Positions 55,874-64,000 of a stretch of DNA of 64,000 nt are shown here, piece after piece. The position numbers were made by a program, and so were the translations under genes. The DNA comes from Lepeophtheirus salmonis. Taxonomy: Eukaryota > Arthropoda > Copepoda > Siphonostomatoida > Caligidae. The stretch is from assembly GCF_016086655.4 (NCBI RefSeq), contig NC_052141.2, positions 11,780,001-11,844,000 of the forward strand. The letters are read 5' to 3'. Each line of letters begins with the position of its first letter. Position 1 is the stretch's first letter. Under the pieces are notes generated by a model. The model was not told where the DNA came from. It saw only the letters and a list, made by a program, of their open reading frames with translations, and searched no databases.

Positions 55874-58800
55874 TCATTTGAAAAGGGAATTGGACTTTAA
55901 TTTCTTTATCAAAGATCTCTTGGACTGATCTGAAGAGCTTCTCTTCAAGGATACATCTTGAGATGAGGAATTATTAGAGTCAGAGCTCTGTGTTGAGGAT
56001 TGAGGGTCCTCCATTTCTTGAGTAGGCTCACGCTCAATATCTTTTACAGATTCAACTTCCATCTCCTCAAAATTGGGTTTTTTAATCCCTTCTAAAGACA
56101 GGGTAAATGCCTCAACATCTTCTTTACTCCATGAAATTATATTATCCTTCGAACCAAATTTGGAAATTAAGTGAGCTACAGACACTTTTATATCATTCCA
56201 AGATATATTTGAGTATAATTCGTCACATTTTTGTTTAATATGTCCAATAAAACTTACGTTTGAGTCCAATGAGGCATAAATAACCTCTGTGATTTGTTTC
56301 ATTTTATTATACGGGCAAAGAGAATGAATATCCGTTATGGGAAGACCGATTTTGATGGCTTCAGACAAATGGCTATAAATGGTTCCTTCTTTCAGTCCTC
56401 TGGTTACTGCAACTTCATCAATCGACAATTTCTCTTGAAAAAAAGTGTATGTAAGTCTCTGAGTTTCATTCAACATTTGAAGTTTTTCTTCCTTAGATTT
56501 AGGATTATTCGATTCAAAATTATCCATGGATAATTCCATACGATGACACCATTCCCGGATTTTTTTGATAAACTGTAAATTTAAATAACGGAGATTAATT
56601 TAAAAATTATAAATGAGTGAATAGAAATTTCTTACACTTTCGCCGTATTTACTGATTTTTGCATCAGTGAAGCCTTCAATCTTAGATAAATATTCGAGTT
56701 TTGAGGGTCTCACTACCTAGTAAGCATAAACAAGGGCTAAATTGATGAACTGATACATTATAAGTAATTCAACTGTGTTACTTACAGAAAGAGTTCTGAT
56801 GGTTTGTTCAGACAGAATCATATAAGGAGCAGCGCCATCTCTTTCCGCTAAGGAACTTCTAAGTTTGATTAGAACAACAGTAAGACTATTGCGAAATTTT
56901 TGTTCTTCTGATGAGAGCGGAGGCAGTGATGAGGGTGTAACTATTATAGTCTTCGTCTGAATAGGCTTTAGATCCGTAGTTGGTAGCATTTTAAGACGTG
57001 AGTTATCATTTCTAAGAAATATTCTACCCTTATCACTTATGTCATAGATATTATAAGAAAATTTAGTTGGGCCAACACCCCCAACCCTATTCTCCAAAAT
57101 ATAACCCCTCTCAATTAATGATCTTCCAAGAGCCATCCAATATTGTTTGGGTTTTTGCTTTCCCATACCAAAAATGGCAGATCTCATATGATAATCTTGT
57201 ATGTACTTATCTTTTGTTCCACGTATAATGGAACAGCTTAGACCCAGCCCAAATTTTCCGGATGTAAGAGAAAAAGTCTTCAAAAATAACTTAGCATCTT
57301 CCGTAAAGTCAATAACTTCATCTGATGAAGAGTCTTTACCATCACTATTCTCCAAGGAACGATCACAGTTATCACAGCAATCTTTTCTTGCGATAAAATC
57401 ACTTGCTACGAGATTTGAATCAAAATGGCTTAAAAGCAAGAATCTACGGCATTTCTTTTGTAAGGATAGATATATTTCCATTTCGTGCATCATTTTTCGA
57501 CGATATTCCTTCCATTTTCCTATATTTTGGATAATCAATATGGGTAATCATTAAAAGATGTAGTAAAATCCTCTTACCATTTTCCATATCGCTTAAAAAG
57601 AATCTATGAACTGAAAAATCGGTAGTGGAGTAGTATACCCTCACTCGGGAACTCATTCCATCCCTACCAGCTCGCCCAATTTCTTGATAGTATGACTCCA
57701 TATCTCTAGGTGCACCATAATGAACAACTAAACGTACATCCGACTTGTCAATACCCATTCCAAATGCTACAGTGCAGACAACGAGGGAGCAACGATCAAA
57801 AATAAAATCCTCATGATTCTTTTTCCTTACTTTCGGACTAAGACCTGCATGATACAAGAGATGCTAAGAGATTTTATTCAAGACCCGCATCGAAAATGGA
57901 TTTTTTGTTGTTGTGGCTAAAATAGGACTTACATTGACTGAGTTGGATGTCAAAACATCTCCAACTTTTTCAACTTCCTTTCTAGTTGGACAATAGATTA
58001 TTGTTGATCCATGAGGAAAAACCCAATCCTCACCATTTTCTTTCGTCATTAAAAGAGATAAATCTCTCCAAATTGCTACTTTGCTTTTAACTTCAATAAA
58101 CTAAAATAAATCACTTTTTATGGAAACTATGGATTCATCATGTTCAAATATTCTATCTTACCAAGTTAGGCCTATCAAAGCTTGTTACAAAATATGATGG
58201 ATTGATGAGACTTAGGGATTTTGATATGTCTTTTTGAACCTCAGGAGTGGCGGTAGCAGTTAAACCCATAATGGGGACATTTGGAAATGTTTGTTTTAAA
58301 ATACCCAATTTTCGATACGAGCTACGAAAATCATGTCCTAATATTTAAGCAATGAGAAAGATAAATTTTAGTTTTGAGTCAATCACGTACCCCATTGAGA
58401 AACGCAGTGGGCTTCATCTACCGCAACCAATACGAGTCGATCCTTTAGTAATTTTGAAAGAGTATCTAGAGAGGTGTCAACATATTCCGGTGTTACATAA
58501 ACGACTCTACAAGGAGTTACAACGTGATAATTAATCAAATGTATAAATTATATAATCACTAAGAAGTTAAACCTGTATTTATTTTCTTTGATATTGGACA
58601 TAGTATCAGGCATCATAGTTTGTCCCGACCCCAGGAACGTAGAGGGAATATTTGAAACCCTCAGCTTAGCAACTTGATCCTCCATCAAGGATATGAGAGG
58701 TGAAATAACTAAGGTGATCTTTCCGGAATACACAGCCGGAAACTGATAGCACAGACTCTTCCCATAGCCGGTTGCCATGACTACGAGAGAGTCGCCCGCG

Positions 58801-59018
58801 TCACAGAGAACACGGGAAATAATGTTCCATTGAACTGGACGAAAGGCAGAGTAACCAAATGAGGAGCTCAAAATCTTCAAATGAGCGTTCGATGGAGCCT
58901 CAGAGTCCTCTTTGACTGTCAATGAACCATTTTCTGCTTCCTCTGTCTCACACTCGAGCAGTACAGACTCATCAAAGTCAAAATCCACATCGTCCCCAAA
59001 TGGATCATCCATCGTCAT
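55874..59018 (-). CDS. WRN: Werner-type RecQ DNA helicase lacking the exonuclease domain (8 exons, 901 aa)
   Basis: Exons on the minus strand: 59018-58573, 58506-58391, 58337-58162, 58100-57933, 57863-57578, 57519-56786, 56716-56636 and 56572-55874; all introns are GT-AG and phases agree. The N-terminus is acidic. The helicase core has motif 0 (FRPVQW, 60), Walker A MATGYGKS (81-88), DEAH (179-182), LTATAT (213-218), motif V AFGMGIDK and motif VI QEIGRAGRDG (362-371, R369 the likely arginine finger). A zinc site follows (C421, C445, C446, C449), then the RQC winged helix (470-570, F551 at the beta-wing tip), HRDC (about 602-678), a helix-turn-helix (704-755) and a Ser-rich acidic then basic tail (likely nuclear signal). 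It should unwind forks, G-quadruplexes and recombination intermediates in the nucleus. Motif wording and the C-terminal order fit WRN better than BLM or RECQ1. Only about 45 residues precede the helicase, so no 3'-5' exonuclease is fused. Confidence 0.92.
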
Positions 59019-59180
59019 GGATTTATTATACTATCCGATGTGAGGTTGAATTTTGAATTTTGTGTCCGCGCAGAGCACTCAAATCAAATCATAACAATTC
59101 ATGAGGGAGAGGTTCTACTAGAGAGTTCTATTTTAACAATGTTCCGTGAATTCTTCAATTTCATCGAGGTTTAAGCCGTG
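59019..59180 (-). promoter_or_regulatory. Presumed promoter and 5' UTR of the RecQ gene
   Basis: Immediately upstream of the ATG at 59018 the DNA is briefly less AT-rich (CCGCGCAGAGCACTC-type sequence around 59067-59080). No TATA box or clear initiator is seen. Assigned by position only. Confidence 0.3.
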
Positions 59181-60220
59181 GCATATAAAGATATACCCCC
59201 TAGGTATAGGTTTTTAATTAATTATGTGTCCCAGATTTAAATGATTAATAAGTAATAACAATGAATTATTTCTATTGATATAAGTAGTATAAATGAATAA
59301 CAAAGCTCATAAATAATTGACTACTTATCACTGATTAGTGATTACTGATAAGTGATAAGAATAAATTAATGAAGTAGATCTAGACAGGATCCCGGTTTTA
59401 CCCAAGTTTAAATTTATTTATCAATGGACTACACTGGGGAACACCAATTTTGAGCACATAAATTGAAGCACATAGTAGAATTTATCGCTGAGTGCAGAAA
59501 TCAAAACTCATCTCAGTTGTTATATGAGTCTTCTAAATCCTATAATATCTGGGATTTAGGTAATTCGGAACTATTGTCGTTCAGAGTCCTTTTTTACCTT
59601 TAAGACAATCGCCCAATTAAAATTAGGATTAATATAACTTATGTAAATTTGTTCTGATTGATTCTGTATCTTGTTCTGAACTTGACATGTTTCCATTTTT
59701 ACGCTGAAAAATGATAAAAAACCACACTCTTCTTTAGATTCTTATAACTTATTTATACTGACAAAACTATCATAACTTATATTATACAAAAATATTTAAT
59801 GATTAATTTTTTTTAAAGACGTATTTAAAAAATATGCATCTCCAAAGTATTTTGTTCATTTTTGTATTTTTTATGGCTTTCATCATACAGAGGTTACGAT
59901 CATGTTGTATTACATAGAATGATGATTAGTGGGCTATGTATCAAATTATCGTAAGTCAAAAATTACAAAATATTATTGACATTGGCTTTGTGTCGTGTGA
60001 GAATCATAATATTTCATGTTAATACTTAAAAATAGAGAAATTTAGACTCTTGAAATGAATTTCTCAGATATATTTTAGTGTAAAAATTGCACAAGGCCCT
60101 TATTCATAATGAAAGAATGGAGTTTCCATGCTTCATTCTGAAAAGTAAATATTTTAGTTAAGACTATTTTTTGTCACCCACGAGAAGAAAATCCCAATTT
60201 AGTTTTTTACTTCATAGCAT
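59181..60220. other. Non-coding interval
   Basis: AT-rich. Near 59325-59355 the word TGATTAGTGATTACTGATAA and its variants form short direct repeats. At 60110-60140 lies AAAGAATGGAGTTTCCATGC, shared with 19.6 kb. No gene seen. Confidence 0.35.
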
Positions 60221-60820
60221 ATACATGTATCCCAATATTTTATAGACATAGTTGAGCTAATTATTGGATTTTAAATCAAATTACTGGGATGAGTTAAGAT
60301 GCATAGGGATTTTAAATATAGTTGTTAACCTTTTTTTTAATTTAAGAGGCGTATATTAGCCCTAATATGGACCCTTTCAATCATAATAATAATTATTAAT
60401 ATATCAAACATTATTTTAATAGACTCAAATTCAATTCATATTATTTTTCCCTGGGCTTATATACGCATATTCAAATTATTGTTTTAATTTCGCTTATTTT
60501 TAATGTGACGATTAATTTTGCCTAATTTAAATGCAATTTGCAGCAAACCAAGTTCAAATAAGATACATGCATCACAATATTTCATAGACATATTTGACTT
60601 AATTATAGGCTTACTATGCAAATTAACGGGATGAGTTAAGATACCCAAGAATTTTAACTATAATTTAGAACCTTTATTTGATTTAAGAGACTTATATTGG
60701 CCCCGATTTGGACCTTTCAAATACTTAAAATCTATCAATTTCTCATTCTTTTATTGTAACATTCAATTTTGGCTACTTTAAGTTAAATTTGGAGCACACC
60801 CTACGAGTTAATAATTATTA
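60221..60820 (+). repeat. Two tandem units of family G (~340 bp each)
   Basis: Unit 1 (from 60221) and unit 2 (from about 60562) share, in order: ATACATGTATCCCAATATTT, TAGACATA, GGGATGAGTTAAGAT, GATTTAAGAGACTTATATTG-type sequence, TGGACCTTTCAA and, at the end, CAATTTTGGCTACTTTAAGT. A single diverged unit lies at 32.16-32.37 kb. Confidence 0.6.
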
Positions 60821-61059
60821 TTTGTGGAAGTAAATATATCATAATTCATTGAAGGATACAAAATATGTAATCCACACCTAATTTCGAGAAAAAACATTAT
60901 AGTTTGCTTTTGTCTCGACAGTCACAAAAGTAGTAACAAGCAAGGTATATATCAAGAGATCATAGAATACAGATCGCAATTGATACTTGATTCTCTTTCT
61001 TTCTTCGTTGATATTCCTTTTGCGAAGCCACTCAAAAGGCGATGAGTCTCAATACATAT
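60821..61059. other. Non-coding interval
   Basis: Nothing recognisable. Confidence 0.3.
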
Positions 61060-61505
61060 AAGGGAAGTCCACAGGGGGAGGGCTGGAGGGGGGCTGTACC
61101 CCCCCATTAAGGAATTTTTGATTCTTAATAGAAAATTTAATATTTGAACTTCGATTAAATTTTTGAAATTTTTTTCCCAAAAATTTAATTTTCTCTGAAT
61201 AGCTATGGATTATTTAATTTTTTCCCCACAATATTTAATTTTTTGACAAAAGTTGTGGATTTTTGAAATTTTCTCAGGTTTTTGAATAAAAATTCCAAAA
61301 AAATTATTATCTAAAAATTTTTTGTACAAAAAATTTAATTTTTTCAATTTTTTTGAAAAAAAATCTGAAAATTTATAACTACTCTCAAGAAATTATTTTT
61401 TTTGGAAAAAAGTTCAAAATCCATCGATTTTGTCGAAAAATTAAATTTTTTGCAAACAAAATTCAAATATTAAATTTAAAAAGGAAAATGGAAACCAAAG
61501 CCCTC
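61060..61505 (+). repeat. Dispersed AT-rich element, family B
   Basis: Left end GGGAAGTCCACAGGGGGAGG, GGGGGGCTGTACCCCCCC, ATTAAGGAATTTTTGATTC, then alternating TTTTTGAAATTTTT and AATAGCTATGGATT units. It ends near AACCAAAGCCCTCCC at about 61505. The overlapping 95-codon frame is accidental. Confidence 0.55.
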
Positions 61506-62990
61506 CCAAAATATAATCCTGCACACACACTTGCATATATTAATATATTCATACTTCATCAAGTATTAGTTACATGCATTAAACTATACTATAATATAAT
61601 ACTATATTATATAATATTTTATTTTTGGGTAATGGTATAGGGAATATAGTTGATAGCTTAATTAATTATCAATTAAGCAGAAATTTAATAAAAATCGATA
61701 ATACTTTAGTTAATATAAGTAAGATACTCTGATTGTTTCAGATTCAATCCGCAAAGAGATTATGAAGGCCTTTTTAACCATAGATCATATATATAATATT
61801 ATGTTTTTATAGGAAATAATTATTTATGAGCATCGAAATAAATGGGTAAAATTTATTATACAAATAATCCCAAATGTATCCTCTGTTTACTTAAATTCTC
61901 TAGAGAAAATGCCCGATATACATTTTAACCAATGGATTTGTTAATTAAAATTGATATAAATATTCTAGCAAATCATAAGTTTTTCGGTTAATTCAAAAAG
62001 AACTCCATTTTATACATGTAATCTTAGTAAGGAAAAGTATATCAATCACGCTCTTCACATTTGATCTTCATCACGAAATCTTTATAGATACAAAAAATTA
62101 TGTGCCTACTAATAGTAATCCTTTTATAACATGTCAGTGATGGTCTCCGTTTTATCATAAATGATTAATTATTGCTTACACATCATTAGTTAAACTGGCT
62201 GTCTACATTCTTAAATTTTTTATAGAAATCTGAAAATGATCATAACCCTCGTAAAATTACATTTAAAAAATTAGTATAGTTTAGTAACCTGCAATATATT
62301 AGTGCTTTTATTAATTAATTCCCCTTATTTTGAAAATTCAAACAGGGAGCACCGTAGTTTTTATAGTCATTTAATCACTGATATATGTCTGCAGATGTAA
62401 TAAAATTTGCCAATCCATAATTTTCTTTTTTGATGTAAACTCACGAGGATTTAGACAATTTACACATCTTTAATTAATAGTAATGTATAATTCGGGATTT
62501 AATTGTTACATTTGCTTGGTATGAATCCCTAGCTACTAGCTAAAGTTATAATATAAAACAAATTAGCAAAATTAAGACCACGTGATCAATATTTGCACAA
62601 GGTAGTAGTAATGGCGACACTTTTTGTCATCTAGCTAGGATTGAGCAGAGCCCTATAATCTTATGTAGTACCCGTAATGTTATGTAATTTGAATTAGTTG
62701 TTTTAAACTAAAATAACAACTTATGTTGTTAAAAAAAAAAAAAAATTTATAACTTAATAATGAATTTATTGGGTTTTATCTACTTTTAATGTAATAAATT
62801 TAAGTTGTTTAAGGCCTCAATTGTAGTTACACTATTGTCACAACTCTTATTATGGGGCTCCGGGATTAAGTGTTGAATATTACTCCAAAACTAACCGTAG
62901 AACGTCCATAAATTTACCCTTTTCAGTGAACTAACCGGGTAAACTCTGGGGTAAAGGGAAGAATAAGTTGCATACGGCATAAGATAAAAT
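61506..62990. other. Non-coding interval
   Basis: Strongly AT-rich with TATA-type simple tracts (61560-61620) and a poly-A at 62730. I see no gene and no recognised repeat. Confidence 0.35.
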
Positions 62991-62997
62991 AATAAAG

Positions 62998-63005
62998 TGA
63001 CGTCA
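62998..63005. promoter_or_regulatory. CRE-type palindrome TGACGTCA
   Basis: A perfect TGACGTCA lies about 430 bp upstream of a TATA-like sequence. Because family E and I repeats also carry this word, it could be a repeat remnant rather than a working element. Confidence 0.25.
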
Positions 63006-63433
63006 TCTGTGGTATAATAAAAACTGACATCCTGCGTAGCAAAAAAATAGCACAAAGACCATGTATCTTTTCAAGCTAATTGGAAATACTTTGTTTTTAT
63101 GTTTTCAGTTTTAGGAGTCCCTTGAAGAGAATATCTATCGGCTGAGAGCTATAAGTCGGATTTGCACTCGGATACAAAACTTGTCTATGAATATGTAAAT
63201 CATTTCCATAATATTATATAATAAACAATTCTGATTCCTTACGTCATAGCTAGATGAATTTGTAAGTAAATTGCTAAAAAATATAATATAATGAAATACT
63301 AATAAGAAATTTATACACAAAGAGGGGGGAAAAGAAAAGTGGGAAACTAGTGAGGGAGAGCTAGCCTCAGGACGGCGACAGCTAGATTCAGATATACACT
63401 GACTGACATACATACGTTCATAGATACACAATA

Positions 63434-63478
63434 TATAAATAAAGATTCTTTGTTTGCTCCTCCTTCTCTTCTTACTCA
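63434..63478 (+). promoter_or_regulatory. Possible TATA box and initiator of a right-edge gene
   Basis: TATAAAT at 63434-63440 is followed, about 40 bp on, by CTTACTCACTC, which contains an initiator-like TCACT. The spacing is a little longer than usual. Downstream DNA is pyrimidine-rich and less AT-rich, as for a leader. Confidence 0.3.
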
Positions 63479-63970
63479 CTCGCTCGCACTTTACTCACAC
63501 GCGCACTCCTCCGATTATTATTCTTGTGTGTAATTTTCATTATTTCTGTTTCGTCTTCAGTTGTCTTCTTACTTCTTCCTATATCTTCTGTGGAGAGAGT
63601 GAATCATTATTTGGCGGATTTTACTTCCCATAAAATATTACTGATTAATTAATCTCTTAAGGCTAGTCGCTGTCATTATTATTATTATTTTGACCTAAGT
63701 AGGAGACTCTTCAGCTATTCCTCTCCGCAACTGATTATTGCCTACAAATAAACTCTAGTTGTGTTTGTTAAAACATTTGAGCCCTTATCTTATCATCGAC
63801 AAAATTGCTTTGTATGCAGTTAGTGTTAGTTAGTAAAGTAACCTTATAGAGGCTTAATCCATAAATGATAAATAAACAACTAATTACTCTACTCAACTTC
63901 CACCTGAATTACTTATTTTTGTTAAATCTTGTCACGCCCTAATCAACTAGATAGATCCAATCAAAGGAAC
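63479..63970 (+). other. Possible 5' UTR of a right-edge gene
   Basis: CT-rich and CG-containing (ACTCACACGCGCACTCCTCC) compared with the previous 4 kb. No long frame is seen. It leads to an ATG with a favourable context at 63971. Confidence 0.3.
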
Positions 63971-64000
63971 ATGGGAGATCTAGAGTCTGAGGAACGACAA
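63971..64000 (+). CDS. Possible start of a gene cut by the window end
   Basis: The ATG has A at -3 and G at +4 (GAACATGG) and opens ten codons, MGDLESEERQ, that run out of the window without a stop. The acidic start is typical of many nuclear or cytosolic proteins but identifies none. The call rests on the context of the ATG and the leader-like DNA before it. A chance ATG cannot be excluded. Confidence 0.3.
   Translation, partial: MGDLESEERQ

Noticed and set aside
55874..59018. Calling the helicase BLM, RECQ1 or RECQ5
   Set aside because: The wording around motif I and Ia (MATGYGKSLCYQFP, VISPLISLMEDQV), the zinc and winged-helix region and the C-terminal helix-turn-helix after HRDC fit WRN better. 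RECQ1 and RECQ5 lack HRDC.
1..64000. rRNA or tRNA genes
   Set aside because: No stretch was recognised as rRNA or as a tRNA cloverleaf with A and B boxes by eye. A tRNAscan-type search was not possible, so absence is not proven.

Overview
The window looks like animal nuclear DNA: very AT-rich, dominated by decayed transposons, with only two well-supported protein genes plus the likely start of a third at the right edge. The dense Tc1/mariner debris, hAT-type miniature elements and tiny GT-AG introns fit an arthropod. A copepod such as a caligid sea louse is my best guess, by inference only; no marker gene settles it. I recognised no rRNA, tRNA, CRISPR array or bacterial-style operon, but I could not run a tRNA search.

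Layout. 1-21.2 kb: no convincing host gene. It holds a mariner fragment (2.0-2.4 kb), a Ty3/gypsy pol relic (6.9-7.6 kb), a foldback element with ~260-bp inverted arms (8.7-9.7 kb) and many short repeat families. 21.2-30.2 kb: a two-exon plus-strand gene (CDS 21718-29754, 658 aa, one 6,060-bp phase-0 intron). Its second half is a zinc-dependent deaminase domain with an AID/APOBEC-like signature (HAE, 30 residues, then SPCREC). 30-55.8 kb: repeats and at least seven mariner relics, one of which (51.65-53.05 kb) is split by a 547-bp hAT-like MITE. 55.68-59.02 kb: a minus-strand eight-exon gene for a 901-aa Werner-type RecQ helicase with RQC, HRDC and C-terminal helix-turn-helix regions but no exonuclease domain. 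Its seven introns are 53-69 bp. 59-63.4 kb: repeats. 63.4-64 kb: a promoter/5' UTR-like stretch leading to an ATG at 63971 whose reading frame leaves the window.

Repeat families are labelled here for reference. A: hAT-like MITE beginning TAGTGTTGG with 8-bp target duplications. B: element with GGGCGTC-type ends and A/T-tract interior. C: ~290-bp family containing CCAACAAGGACTTACA. E: family containing TGACGTCA and GTTCTGAACGTTGATC. F: hAT-like element with CAAGGTTGT ends. G: ~340-bp unit. I: family containing TATTACTTTGATTAT. Several are nested, which gives relative ages.

The most interesting item is the deaminase. The exon join falls inside the deaminase fold and restores its first strand, so the two halves support each other. 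The other gene is a DNA-repair helicase. Nothing in the sequence shows that the two genes work together; their proximity may be chance.
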